Shown here one piece after another: positions 1-8,253 of a stretch of DNA of 64,000 nt. Made by a program: the position numbers and the translations under genes. The DNA comes from Bacillus benzoevorans (GTDB lineage: Bacteria; Bacillota; Bacilli; Bacillales; Cytobacillaceae), in contig NZ_JACHGK010000005.1 in the NCBI RefSeq assembly GCF_014207535.1, forward strand, positions 62,001 through 126,000, written 5' to 3'. Every line of letters begins with the position of its first letter. Position 1 is the stretch's first letter. The notes under the pieces were generated by a model. It saw nothing but the letters and a program-made list of their open reading frames with translations, made no database searches and was not told the DNA's origin.

Positions 1-1494
1 GAAGCGCGGATAGTAAATGAAATATTTGAAATGGAATACAGTCCGCCTGGAGAACGAAATATACGTTATGTCCTGCATATTGGAGAGACGAATACCGGGA
101 AAACGTATCAAGCTTTGCAAAGAATGAAACAGGCACCAAGCGGGTTATATCTAGCGCCACTGCGTTTATTGGCACTTGAAGTATATGATTTACTAAATGA
201 AGATGGCACTCCTTGTTCATTGAAAACAGGCGAAGAGGAAAAAACTACTTCTGGTGCCTGCCATATTTCTTGCACGGTCGAAATGTTTCATGAAAAAGAC
301 TTTTATCATGTAGTTGTGATTGATGAAGCTCAGATGATATCCGATAAAGATCGCGGCTTTTCCTGGTACAAAGCCATTACAAAAGTACAGGCAGATGAAG
401 TTCATATCATTGCCAGTGTAAATGCGCGCGAAATGCTGATTGGATTATTAGGAAATTCAGAAATTGACATCATCGAATATAAACGTGATACTCCTCTCGA
501 AGTTGAAAAAAAGGAATTCAAATTAAAGCATGTAAAAAAAGGAGATGCACTTATTTGCTTTTCCAGAAAAAGAGTTCTGGAAACAGCATCCAGACTGCAA
601 AATGATGGTCATTCAGTCAGTATGATTTATGGAAGCATGCCTCCTGAAACCCGGAAAAAGCAGGTATTACGATTTATTAATGGTGAAACAAATATGGTGG
701 TGGCCACAGATGCGATCGGAATGGGCTTGAATCTGCCCATACGCAGGATTGTTTTTTTGGAAAATCATAAATTCGATGGAACAGGGAGAAGGCTGCTTAA
801 ATCTCAAGAGGTAAAGCAGATAGCCGGGAGGGCAGGGAGAAAAGGCCTGTATGCAGTCGGGAAAGTAGCATTTACTGAGGATATTAAAAAGATGGAAACC
901 CTCCTATTACAGGAAGATGAACCGATACATACCTTTACGATTGCACCGACAAGTCATGTGTTTGAACGGTTTCAAAAATATTACAGAGATCTTGAGACGT
1001 TCTTCTCGCTCTGGGGTAAATTTAAAAACCCAAAAGGGACAAAAAAAGCCTCACTATCAGAGGAAAAAGAACTATATCGAATCATCCGCGGGACAGAATT
1101 GGAAGCTCGTCTTTCATTGACTGCTCTTTATGGTTTATTACATCTTCCGTTTTCTACTCGGGAGCCGGATTTGATTAAGCAATGGAAAAAGACGGTAGAA
1201 TCGATTGTGGCGGGAAAGGAACTGCCAGAGCCGAAAATAAAAAAGGGAACTTTAGAAGAATTGGAGCTTTCTTATAAAACGGTTGGATTGCATCTATTAT
1301 TCCTGTATCGCTTAAATCGACACACCAGCGCCCTTTATTGGGAACGAATTCGTGAGGAAATAAGTGATTTAATCCATGAGAAGCTGAAAATTGAGGTTAA
1401 GAAGATGAGAAAAAGATGCCGCCAGTGTAATAAGGTACTGCCCTGGGATCATCGTTATCCAATCTGCAATTCCTGTTATGAAATTAGCACGTAA
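1..1494 (+). CDS. Suv3-like ATP-dependent RNA helicase, 5' end outside window
   Basis: The reading frame is open to the left edge, with no stop before the first ATG at 31 and no ribosome binding site there, so the true start lies upstream. Counting from the ATG, a Walker A motif (GETNTGKT, about residues 18-25), a DEAQ Walker B (98-101) and a C-terminal QIAGRAGR motif VI are visible. This combination is typical of the Suv3/Ski2-related superfamily 2 RNA helicases. The C-terminus carries four cysteines in two CxxC pairs, a possible zinc knuckle. The role is probably RNA unwinding or degradation; bacterial members of this group are little studied. The IS element begins three bases after its stop codon. 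Confidence 0.8.
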   Translation, partial: EARIVNEIFEMEYSPPGERNIRYVLHIGETNTGKTYQALQRMKQAPSGLYLAPLRLLALEVYDLLNEDGTPCSLKTGEEEKTTSGACHISCTVEMFHEKDFYHVVVIDEAQMISDKDRGFSWYKAITKVQADEVHIIASVNAREMLIGLLGNSEIDIIEYKRDTPLEVEKKEFKLKHVKKGDALICFSRKRVLETASRLQNDGHSVSMIYGSMPPETRKKQVLRFINGETNMVVATDAIGMGLNLPIRRIVFLENHKFDGTGRRLLKSQEVKQIAGRAGRKGLYAVGKVAFTEDIKKMETLLLQEDEPIHTFTIAPTSHVFERFQKYYRDLETFFSLWGKFKNPKGTKKASLSEEKELYRIIRGTELEARLSLTALYGLLHLPFSTREPDLIKQWKKTVESIVAGKELPEPKIKKGTLEELELSYKTVGLHLLFLYRLNRHTSALYWERIREEISDLIHEKLKIEVKKMRKRCRQCNKVLPWDHRYPICNSCYEIST

Positions 1495-1496
1495 AA

Positions 1497-1517
1497 CCAC
1501 GAGGGATTGCCCCGTGG
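1497..1517. repeat. IS left-end subterminal hairpin
   Basis: The arms CCACG-(A)-GGG and CCCCGTGG pair around an ATTG loop with one bulged base. This matches the hairpin at the right end (4093-4115) in size and sequence, as expected for the structure recognised by a Y1 transposase. Confidence 0.6.
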
Positions 1518-1528
1518 ATGTAAGTGCT

Positions 1529-1570
1529 TCGCTCAAATAGGGCAGCCTTTAGGTTGCCCTATTTGAGCGA
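1529..1570. repeat. Long near-perfect inverted repeat inside IS left end
   Basis: Two 19-base arms pair around a TTTA loop with a single G-T mismatch. The stem is followed by only a short T stretch. It could stop helicase transcription from entering the element or be part of the left-end structure; the sequence does not decide between these. Confidence 0.55.
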
Positions 1571-1690
1571 CCCTTTTAAGCGGTGAATAAAATAACTGTT
1601 GCGATCACGTGTTCCCTAGTGGTAAAATATATACAAAGACCAGTAGAAACGGAATCAAAATCTTGGTGGAATATGAACCAATATAATTGA

Positions 1691-2080
1691 TTGAATCATT
1701 GTAAAAATTTACTTCAATTTCATATCATTTGGTGTCCTAAATTCAGATTCAATGTTCTTAATGGAAGGATAGAGCTTGAACTAAAAGAAATTCTCCGGAA
1801 TATAGGAGAAAATTACGGATATGAAATAAAAGAGATGGAGATCATGTCAGATCATATCCATCTATTTATATCTACAAAACCGACGGTAGCACCTACGGAC
1901 GTAGTCCGTAGTCTTAAAAGCATATCGGCAAGAGAGCTATTTGAAAAATTCCCGAAGTTAAAAGCTTTTTATCATCGTTCAGGTTCTTTATGGAGTAAAG
2001 GATATTTCGTTAGCTTGGTAGGGAACGTAAGTGAAGAAACCGTTCGAAAATATATACAAGAACAAAAGTTGAAAGATTGA
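1691..2080 (+). CDS. tnpA: IS200/IS605 Y1 transposase TnpA
   Basis: This 129-residue protein is the single-strand transposase of the element. The HUH motif is HIH at residues 55-57 and the catalytic tyrosine is Y121 in a VRKYIQEQ helix. Family members cut and join single-stranded ends at the terminal hairpins. The start used is TTG, directly after an in-frame TGA, and no strong ribosome binding site is visible, so the first residues are uncertain. The N-terminus is slightly shorter than usual but keeps the conserved IIWCPKFR-type strand. It is followed by tnpB. Confidence 0.85.
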   Translation: MNHCKNLLQFHIIWCPKFRFNVLNGRIELELKEILRNIGENYGYEIKEMEIMSDHIHLFISTKPTVAPTDVVRSLKSISARELFEKFPKLKAFYHRSGSLWSKGYFVSLVGNVSEETVRKYIQEQKLKD

Positions 2081-2104
2081 TTCATGCGAAGGAGGGTGAT
2101 TCTA

Positions 2105-3823
2105 TTGACGATGCCAATTCAAAACGTGAAAGCTCGCAAAAGGAATCCACCTTCTGAGTTTGCAAAAGAATTAAAGAAGATCAGAGAACATCATACTCCG
2201 CTACACACAGTAGAAATTGAAATAAAAGTGTTACCCTTCCAACAATGGAAATTGATTCGAATCAATGAACAACTAAGAGTCATAAGAAATACAGTACTTG
2301 GTCAACTATATAAAAATTACTCACAAATGATTCGTACAAAAGAATTTAAAAAGGTGTTAAAAAAATATAGGCTTATTTCGAATACATTAAATAAATCAAA
2401 AGACGAGAAAGAAAAGAAAATTCTTGAGAAGGAACAGAAAGATTTAACCAAAAGGTTTGAAGAACTCCGCAATAAGCACAATATTACATTTGAATATGCG
2501 AGAAATTACGGGGCATCCCTTAGGACAAGGAAGTATAAATTACCAGATGCCGTAACGGTATGGAACGTCTGCGAAATAGCATGGAGATCAATGGAAAGAC
2601 TGATATTCGGAGAGGCGATGAAACCTCGATTTCATAAACGAGGAGAGTTTGTTCCTATACAAGGGAAGCAAGCAGAGCGATGTGTCATTTTAAAACATAA
2701 TTCGGATGAAGGAACAATTTATATAACACACAATGGAATGAGTTTCCCATTAGACATAAAAGAAAAAGACTTATTTATAGAAGAAACATTGAGCCATATA
2801 GCCCATTACATGAGAAATACCTTTTCTATCGATAAGGAAAATGTGGAGAGGTACTTAGCAGGGAAATCCATTGTCCCTACTTACCGCATTCGAAACAATC
2901 GAATTGTGCTGAAAGAGATCCGTGGGAAGCTTCGTTTTTTTGTTCAAATAGTGTTAGAAGGTCTTCCAGTCGTTAAAAGGAAAAAGGATGGTAGCTTCCG
3001 CCATTCCTATGGTAGTGGCAAAATAGGTGGTGACATTGGCACACAGACACTTGCAGTCGTGAGTCAAAACGATGTGGATCTATTTAATTTAGCCGAAAGA
3101 TCAAAAAATACATTTTATTATGAGCGTGTAATCTATCTCATCCAGAGATATTTAGCTCGTTCCAGAAAATCAACCAATCCTCAAAACTACAACTCTGATG
3201 GAACCATTAAAAAAGGAAAGAAAGAATGGGTCTATTCCAAACGATACCTAAAGGCAAAGGGAAAACTAAAAAACCTACACCGAAAAGCCGCTCTTAGTAG
3301 AAAATATGCACACAATGAAGATATTAATCGATTGCGTACATTAGGAGATCAATTCATCATTGAAACGATGAACATAAAAGCTCTTCAAAGAAAGGCAAAA
3401 GAAATAACCAAAAATGAAAAGACAGGAAAATTTAATCGCCGAAAAAGATTTGGTAAAAGTATCGGCAAAAGGAGCCCAGGGTACTTCATCAATCAAGTAA
3501 AGTATCGATTCGCCATGACTGGAGGAACGGTTCATGAGGTAAATACATGGACGTACAAAGCATCGCAATACGACCATGAATTAGATGATACAAATAAAAA
3601 ACAGCTATCAAAGAGGTGGCATACGCTGCCTGACGGAAGAAAAATTCAACGTGACATCTATTCAGCATTTCTATTGTTTTGCTCAAAAAAGGATTTGCAA
3701 AAGCCCGATAGGGATCAGTGTTTAAAGCACTTTGAAAACTTTTATGAAAAACATCAATTATGCGTTCAAGAAATAAAAGAGAACCGAAAGTTCGTCTTAA
3801 ATAGTGGAATAAAAATTTCATAA
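2105..3823 (+). CDS. tnpB: TnpB-like RuvC nuclease, long variant without zinc ribbon
   Basis: This is the RNA-guided nuclease gene of the IS element. Counting from the TTG start at 2105, the RuvC triad is present: D310 (GGDIGT), E420 (IIETMN) and D517 (IQRDIYSAF). The usual TnpB zinc ribbon between the second and third RuvC motifs (two CxxC pairs) is absent; that stretch (about 480-515) contains no cysteine. At 572 residues it is also longer than the usual 350-450. A lysine/glutamate-rich coiled segment lies near residues 70-130. The start was chosen because AGGAGGG at 2090-2096 is eight bases upstream of TTG 2105; ATG 2111 is the alternative. Target cleavage is expected but not shown by sequence. 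Confidence 0.8.
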   Translation: MTMPIQNVKARKRNPPSEFAKELKKIREHHTPLHTVEIEIKVLPFQQWKLIRINEQLRVIRNTVLGQLYKNYSQMIRTKEFKKVLKKYRLISNTLNKSKDEKEKKILEKEQKDLTKRFEELRNKHNITFEYARNYGASLRTRKYKLPDAVTVWNVCEIAWRSMERLIFGEAMKPRFHKRGEFVPIQGKQAERCVILKHNSDEGTIYITHNGMSFPLDIKEKDLFIEETLSHIAHYMRNTFSIDKENVERYLAGKSIVPTYRIRNNRIVLKEIRGKLRFFVQIVLEGLPVVKRKKDGSFRHSYGSGKIGGDIGTQTLAVVSQNDVDLFNLAERSKNTFYYERVIYLIQRYLARSRKSTNPQNYNSDGTIKKGKKEWVYSKRYLKAKGKLKNLHRKAALSRKYAHNEDINRLRTLGDQFIIETMNIKALQRKAKEITKNEKTGKFNRRKRFGKSIGKRSPGYFINQVKYRFAMTGGTVHEVNTWTYKASQYDHELDDTNKKQLSKRWHTLPDGRKIQRDIYSAFLLFCSKKDLQKPDRDQCLKHFENFYEKHQLCVQEIKENRKFVLNSGIKIS

Positions 3824-4120
3824 TATTAAATAACAAGACTGTGTTAATCCATATAGAAAATAGTAAAAACTAGGGAGTGTGACTTTGCTTCCTTTGTTGA
3901 AAAACAAGAAGACGTACGATAATGTGGCCAGTGGGCTGCTTGTACGTCGGGTTCAACCCTTCCGCTAGTGCTCCGTTCAGGACGTAAGGAATGAACCACA
4001 TCAGCTTCATCGATGTGTTCCAAAGCGATTTTTCCCTCCTAGAATCTTAGGTGTGGAGCTTCGTGTACGATAGAGAGAAACGGTATTTTGAACCCACGCG
4101 GGCTTGTCCCGTGGGGAAGT
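3824..4120 (+). ncRNA. Candidate omega (guide) RNA region at IS right end
   Basis: About 270 bases separate the tnpB stop from the right-end hairpin and contain no convincing coding sequence. In IS605-type elements the guide RNA is made from this position, with its scaffold ending at the right-end hairpin and the guide taken from flanking DNA. Several short complementary pairs are visible, for example around 3910-3950, but the fold was not computed. The assignment rests on position only. Confidence 0.4.
4093..4115. repeat. IS right-end subterminal hairpin
   Basis: The arms CCCACG-CGGG and CCCGTGGG pair around CTTGT with a two-base bulge. The hairpin matches the left-end one at 1497-1517. Sequence immediately downstream would act as the natural TnpB guide. 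Confidence 0.6.
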
Positions 4121-4191
4121 CAGGAAACGAAATATGGAGAGTATAAATATTTTTGATTTCAGAACTCTTTAAAAAATAATTATCTGTATAG

Positions 4192-4234
4192 TGTGATTTT
4201 TATCACTAGACATAAAACGTATGTCTGATATATT
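4192..4234 (+). promoter_or_regulatory. FNR-type box with class-II promoter spacing
   Basis: TGTGA-TTTTTA-TCACT at 4192-4207 fits the FNR/CRP-type palindrome. A TATATT -10 element lies at 4229-4234. If transcription starts near 4241, the box is centred at about -41.5, the usual class-II activator position. The target is the MIP18-type gene at 4301. Confidence 0.6.
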
Positions 4235-4300
4235 TTGATTGAGAAATGCTCTCAGTAAACGCTGCATGTTAATATGGAGTAAAGAGGATGGGGTGAGTAA

Positions 4301-4615
4301 ATGAACCAAGAATTGGTTGATCGTATATATGAAGTACTCGAAGAAGTTGTCGACCCTGAGCTTGGAATCGACATTGTCAACCTTGGTTTAATTTATGAGG
4401 TTAATGTAAATGAAGAAAAGGAAGCCCTTATTAAAATGACGATGACTTCGATGGGATGTCCGATGGCTGGGCAGATTCTGGCTGATGCAAAAATGAAGCT
4501 GTCGATGAATGTAAAGGAATTAACAAATATTCAAATTGATCTTGTCTGGAGTCCGCCATGGGGGAAAGAACATATGTCCCGTTATGCAAAAATTGCCCTT
4601 GGTATACGTGACTAA
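4301..4615 (+). CDS. MIP18/DUF59-type metal-sulfur cluster assembly factor
   Basis: This 104-residue protein spans the whole MIP18/DUF59 domain, with the signature EVVDPELGIDIVNLGLIY near the N-terminus and one cysteine in SMGCPMAG. Relatives (SufT, PaaD, yeast Cia2) help insert Fe-S clusters or mature metalloenzymes. The start ATG has a GGATGGGGTGAG ribosome binding site. The promoter carries an FNR-type box, so it may be made when oxygen is low. It is monocistronic, with a strong terminator just downstream. The client protein is unknown. Confidence 0.8.
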   Translation: MNQELVDRIYEVLEEVVDPELGIDIVNLGLIYEVNVNEEKEALIKMTMTSMGCPMAGQILADAKMKLSMNVKELTNIQIDLVWSPPWGKEHMSRYAKIALGIRD

Positions 4616-4616
4616 T

Positions 4617-4660
4617 GAAAAAAGACACCTTACAGGACGATCATGTAAGGTGTCTTTTTA
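4617..4660. terminator. Bidirectional rho-independent terminator
   Basis: AAGACACCTTAC pairs with GTAAGGTGTCTT, with an A-run before and a T-run after. It lies between the MIP18-type gene and the convergent IclR gene. Confidence 0.9.
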
Positions 4661-4744
4661 ATGAGAAAATCAAAACAAAGGTTTTTACACAGTATTCTTT
4701 TATACGTCCTTGTAGAAATTAGTGAGATGCGCCTTATAAAAACA

Positions 4745-5521
4745 TTATTTAATATAGCCCATATTTTGTGAAATTTCGAGACTGGCACTCATGACCTTTT
4801 TGGCAATAGCCGGAATTTTATGCTGCTGAATTCTTTGTTTAGGTCCAACAACGGAAAGTGCAGCAATGACTCTGCCAGTATAATCATAAATAGGTGCTGC
4901 AATCGTAATCACACCTTCAGAGAATTCCTCCACACTGTAAGCATATCCCATTTCCCTGATTTCCTTAAGATGGGCCCTAAGTTTATCCGGGTCTGTAATG
5001 GTATTCCTTGTGTATTTCTTTAAACCATTATCAATAATTGCTTTGACTAAATCATCGCCGGAGTGGGCCAAAATCACTTTTCCAGAGCTTGTACAGTAAG
5101 CCGGATTCCTTTTCCTTACATGTGTTAAAAACCGAACAGGATGATTACATTCCACTTTTTGCAGATAAATGACTTCTAAATGATCAAGAATAGAAATATG
5201 AGCTGTTTCGCCGATATGTTCCACTAGTTTGTTGAGAACGGGCTGCGACTCTTTGTAAATATCCATATTGCTGTTAATAATTCCGCTCAAGGTCAGGATT
5301 GAAAAACCAAGACGATATTTCTTTGTTTCGGGATCTTTGTAAACAAAGCCCTCACTTGCGAGCGTTGCCATCGTTCTGCTGACAGTACTTTTATTCAATC
5401 CCAAAGATGTTGAAATATCACTAATCTTTTTTTCCGACTCCTCCATTGTAAAGCTGTTTAATATTCGCAAGGCATTTTTTACAGACGAAAGATAATTTTC
5501 CCCTGCAGATTTTGATTCCAT
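4745..5521 (-). CDS. IclR-family transcriptional regulator
   Basis: This 258-residue protein has an N-terminal winged helix (about residues 12-70, with SLGLNKSTVSRTMATLASEGF as recognition region) and a C-terminal IclR effector domain (about 80-255, ending in GVITIAAPIYDYTGRVIAALS). IclR proteins bind small aromatic or organic acids and repress or activate neighbouring operons. It is divergent from the semialdehyde dehydrogenase gene, and the shared region carries four copies of a GTTTCRTATA-like motif, so it probably controls the meta-cleavage genes and itself. A good AGGAGG-type ribosome binding site precedes the ATG. Confidence 0.88.
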   Translation of the reverse strand: MESKSAGENYLSSVKNALRILNSFTMEESEKKISDISTSLGLNKSTVSRTMATLASEGFVYKDPETKKYRLGFSILTLSGIINSNMDIYKESQPVLNKLVEHIGETAHISILDHLEVIYLQKVECNHPVRFLTHVRKRNPAYCTSSGKVILAHSGDDLVKAIIDNGLKKYTRNTITDPDKLRAHLKEIREMGYAYSVEEFSEGVITIAAPIYDYTGRVIAALSVVGPKQRIQQHKIPAIAKKVMSASLEISQNMGYIK

Positions 5522-5549
5522 ATAAATTCCTCCTGGAATAGTAATTTTA

Positions 5550-5738
5550 TTTCATATAGAAAAACGAAGTTGCTTTATATGAAAAATATATCAAAAATAA
5601 TGTAGAATGAAAAGGTATAAAAGTAGATAAATAGAGAGAAACACCGGAATTAGATGGAATTTTGAAAAAGGAGACAAAAAAATTTCAAAATATTTATCTT
5701 TGTTTCGTATAGAGCAACTATGTAATTGTATATGAAAC
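5550..5738. promoter_or_regulatory. Repeated GTTTCRTATA-like operators between iclR and meta-pathway genes
   Basis: Four related sites form two inverted pairs: TTTCATATAGAAA at 5550-5562 with TATATGAAA at 5576-5584, and GTTTCGTATAGAG at 5702-5714 with GTATATGAAAC at 5728-5738. One pair is near each divergent gene. They are likely binding sites for the IclR protein at 4745-5521. Confidence 0.6.
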
Positions 5739-5803
5739 TAGCAACCATTATTATAAGAGCATGAACAACACTTACTATTTAAAATTTAGGGAGGATATTA
5801 ATC

Positions 5804-7288
5804 ATGTCAGTTGAAACAACTAGCACAATTGTAGAACCCATTGTAAAAGCTATTGATTGTAAACATTTTATTGATGGTCAATTCGTTGATTCTGTAGATG
5901 GAAAAACGTTTAATAATGTAAACCCTGTAACGGAAGAAGTTTACGGTACAGTTGCAGAAGGAAGCGCTGCAGATATCGATTTAGCTGTGCAAGCAGCTAA
6001 ACGTGCATTACAAGGTCCATGGGGAAAAATGAGTACACAAGAACGTTCGAATATTATTCGTAAAATTGGGGATATTCTTTTAGAACGCCAAGAAGAAATC
6101 GCACAATTAGAATCACTTGATACTGGTAAGCATCTTAAATTCTCGCGTCACGTGGATGCACCTCGTGCTCCGAAAAACTTCCACTTCTTTGCTGACTATA
6201 TGATTTCAGTAGGAACAGAAGCATACCAAGATGAAACAAATGGTGCGCTTAACTACGGATATCGTCGTCCAATCGGAGTTGTTGGATTAATTCAACCATG
6301 GAATCTTCCATTATTCTTGTTAACATGGAAGCTTGCACCGGCTCTAGCAGCAGGTAATACAGTCGTAATTAAGCCATCTGAATTAACACCAATGACTGCA
6401 ACGGTATTAATGGAAATTATTAAAGAAGCCGGCGTTCCAGACGGAGTAGTAAACATGGTTCACGGTTTCGGACCTGGTGCAGGAAGCGCGATTAACAAAC
6501 ACCCTGATATCGCTGGTATCGGCTTTATCGGACAAGTATCAACAGGTGCAAGAATCATGCAAGAAGCTGCTCCTACATTGAAAAAACTTTCGTTCGAATT
6601 AGGCGGTAAAAACCCGAACATCATATTTGCCGATGTAGATATTGATGAAGTTGTTGCAGGTACAATTAAATCAAGCTTCACAAACCAAGGAGAAGTTTGT
6701 GTAAGTGGTACAAGAATTTATGTTGAGCGCCCAATTTTTGATGAATTCGTCGAAAAATTCGCTGCGAAAACAAGAGAATTAAAAGTCGGCAATCCATTTG
6801 ATATGGCAAATGATCAAGGCGCGTTAGTGGCGAAAGTACACTATGACAAAGTGATGAGCTACCTCAAAATTGCCGAAGAAGAAGGCGGCACTTTCGTAAC
6901 AGGCGGCGGACGTCCTGAAGGATTGGATAAAGGATATTACGTTCAACCAACCATTATCACTGGTTTAGGCGACGACTCTCGCCTTGTTCGTGAAGAAATC
7001 TTTGGACCAGTTGTTGTTGTTCTTCCGTTCGATACAGAAGAAGAAGTTATTGCAGCAGCAAACGATACTCGTATGGGATTAAGCAACACAATCTGGACGA
7101 ACGATATCCGTCGTGCACACCGTGTAGCACAAGCAGTTGAATCTGGATTATCTTATATCAATTGCTGGTTCTTACGTGACCTGCGCACTCCATTCGGCGG
7201 TACAAAAGACAGCGGTCTTGGCCGTGTCGGCGGTGTACACAGCTGGGAATTCTACACTGAATTAACAAACATTTGTGTTAAACTTTAA
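5804..7288 (+). CDS. dmpC: 2-hydroxymuconic semialdehyde dehydrogenase (DmpC/XylG type)
   Basis: This 494-residue NAD-dependent aldehyde dehydrogenase would oxidise 2-hydroxymuconic semialdehyde to the dienoate, the first step of the oxalocrotonate branch after catechol meta-cleavage. The catalytic residues are visible: N167 in QPWNLPL, E265 in FELGGK and C299 in NQGEVCVSG. The motif WTNDIRRAHRVAQAVESG and the neighbouring DmpE/H/I-type genes favour this substrate over other aldehydes. The ATG has a GGGAGGA ribosome binding site. Its own terminator follows, so it is probably transcribed separately from the hydratase and decarboxylase genes. The operator-like repeats upstream suggest IclR control. 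Confidence 0.85.
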   Translation: MSVETTSTIVEPIVKAIDCKHFIDGQFVDSVDGKTFNNVNPVTEEVYGTVAEGSAADIDLAVQAAKRALQGPWGKMSTQERSNIIRKIGDILLERQEEIAQLESLDTGKHLKFSRHVDAPRAPKNFHFFADYMISVGTEAYQDETNGALNYGYRRPIGVVGLIQPWNLPLFLLTWKLAPALAAGNTVVIKPSELTPMTATVLMEIIKEAGVPDGVVNMVHGFGPGAGSAINKHPDIAGIGFIGQVSTGARIMQEAAPTLKKLSFELGGKNPNIIFADVDIDEVVAGTIKSSFTNQGEVCVSGTRIYVERPIFDEFVEKFAAKTRELKVGNPFDMANDQGALVAKVHYDKVMSYLKIAEEEGGTFVTGGGRPEGLDKGYYVQPTIITGLGDDSRLVREEIFGPVVVVLPFDTEEEVIAAANDTRMGLSNTIWTNDIRRAHRVAQAVESGLSYINCWFLRDLRTPFGGTKDSGLGRVGGVHSWEFYTELTNICVKL

Positions 7289-7308
7289 TCTTTTGCAGAG
7301 AAATATAT

Positions 7309-7347
7309 ATTGCACGGTTAACTCTCGTTTGACCGTGCAATGTTTTT
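7309..7347 (+). terminator. Rho-independent terminator
   Basis: ATTGCACGGTTA pairs imperfectly with TTGACCGTGCAAT, followed by a T-run, directly downstream of the dehydrogenase gene. Confidence 0.85.
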
Positions 7348-7365
7348 GAATGTTGATATTATATT

Positions 7366-7401
7366 CACAAAATTTGTGGTATTCTATGAATGAATACATA
7401 G
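7366..7401. promoter_or_regulatory. Two short palindromes upstream of the hydratase gene
   Basis: CACAAAATTTGTG (7366-7378) is a perfect palindrome around a central A, and CTATG-N8-CATAG (7384-7401) is a second dyad that runs up to the ribosome binding site. They may be operators; no regulator can be assigned. Confidence 0.35.
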
Positions 7402-7417
7402 AGAAAGGAAGATTTCA

Positions 7418-8197
7418 TTGACTAGTAAAATTCAAAAATTTGCAGCCCAATTATTGCAAGCAGAAGCTACTCAAACAGGAATTGATCCACTTACAGCCCA
7501 AGATCCAACGATTACAGTTCAAGAAGCTTATCAGATTCAAATAGAAAACATCAACAAGAAAGTAAGTGAAGGTCAAAGAATCATTGGTAAGAAAATCGGC
7601 CTAACTTCCGATGCAGTACAAAATATGTTAGGTGTAAATGAGCCGGATTACGGACATTTATTAGACTCGATGATTGTAGAAAATGGCGGAACGATTGATA
7701 CAAAAACCATGCTTCTACCAAAAGTTGAAGGTGAAATTGCCTTCATCCTGAAAAAAGATCTAAAAGGTCCTAACGTAACAGCTCTTGATGTCATTCAAGC
7801 GACTGATTATGTTGTACCTGCTTTAGAAATCGTTGACACTCGTGTCCAAGATTGGAAAATCAAAATCCAAGATACAGTTGCCGATAATGCATCTTGTGGA
7901 TTACTAATATTAGGTGGAAAACCAACGAAGATTGAGGATATCGATATTGAATTACTTGGTATGGTGCTATTGCAAAATGGTGAAGTAGCGAATACTGGTG
8001 TGGGTGCAGCCGTTCAAGGAAGTCCTGCAACAAGTATTGCTTGGCTGGCGAATCGTTTAGCTGATTATGATATTACACTTAAAGCGGGTGAAATTATCCT
8101 TTCTGGTGCTCTTTCAGGTATGGTTACTGCAAATGCAGGAGACAATTTCACAGCTAGATTTGCACATATCGGACAAGTCAGCGTTAACTTTAAATAA
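7418..8197 (+). CDS. dmpE: 2-oxopent-4-enoate hydratase (DmpE/XylJ type)
   Basis: This 259-residue member of the hydratase/decarboxylase family would add water to 2-oxopent-4-enoate to give 4-hydroxy-2-oxovalerate. Family motifs seen are IGKKIGLTSDAVQNML (about 55-70), EGEIAFILKKDL and the conserved IVDTRVQDWKIKIQDT. The IQDWKIKIQDTVADNAS stretch follows DmpE rather than DmpH, which separates it from the paralogue next door. The start is TTG at 7418, with AGAAAGGAAG upstream; no nearby in-frame ATG fits. It probably forms a transcription unit with the decarboxylase and tautomerase genes. Confidence 0.85.
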   Translation: MTSKIQKFAAQLLQAEATQTGIDPLTAQDPTITVQEAYQIQIENINKKVSEGQRIIGKKIGLTSDAVQNMLGVNEPDYGHLLDSMIVENGGTIDTKTMLLPKVEGEIAFILKKDLKGPNVTALDVIQATDYVVPALEIVDTRVQDWKIKIQDTVADNASCGLLILGGKPTKIEDIDIELLGMVLLQNGEVANTGVGAAVQGSPATSIAWLANRLADYDITLKAGEIILSGALSGMVTANAGDNFTARFAHIGQVSVNFK

Positions 8198-8253
8198 TAA
8201 ACGAAAAATATACGAATTTCTTCATTAATACAGCAGATTTGGGAGGAATATAG

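Larger units (their letters stand above)
1497..4130 (+). mobile_element. IS200/IS605-family insertion sequence (tnpA + tnpB)
   Basis: A Y1-transposase gene and a TnpB gene lie in the same direction, four bases apart at the ribosome binding site, and are bounded by similar imperfect hairpins at 1497-1517 and 4093-4115. Such subterminal hairpins, without terminal inverted repeats or target duplication, are typical of this family. The exact cleavage points cannot be fixed from one copy; the right boundary is probably a few bases after the hairpin, near 4117-4130. The insertion sits directly after the helicase stop codon and before an FNR-type promoter, so it did not break a gene. Both open reading frames are intact, so the element may be active. 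Confidence 0.85.

Noticed and set aside
3489..3836. 115-codon minus-strand frame inside tnpB
   Set aside because: It is antisense to a well-supported gene and has no protein-like pattern or ribosome binding site.
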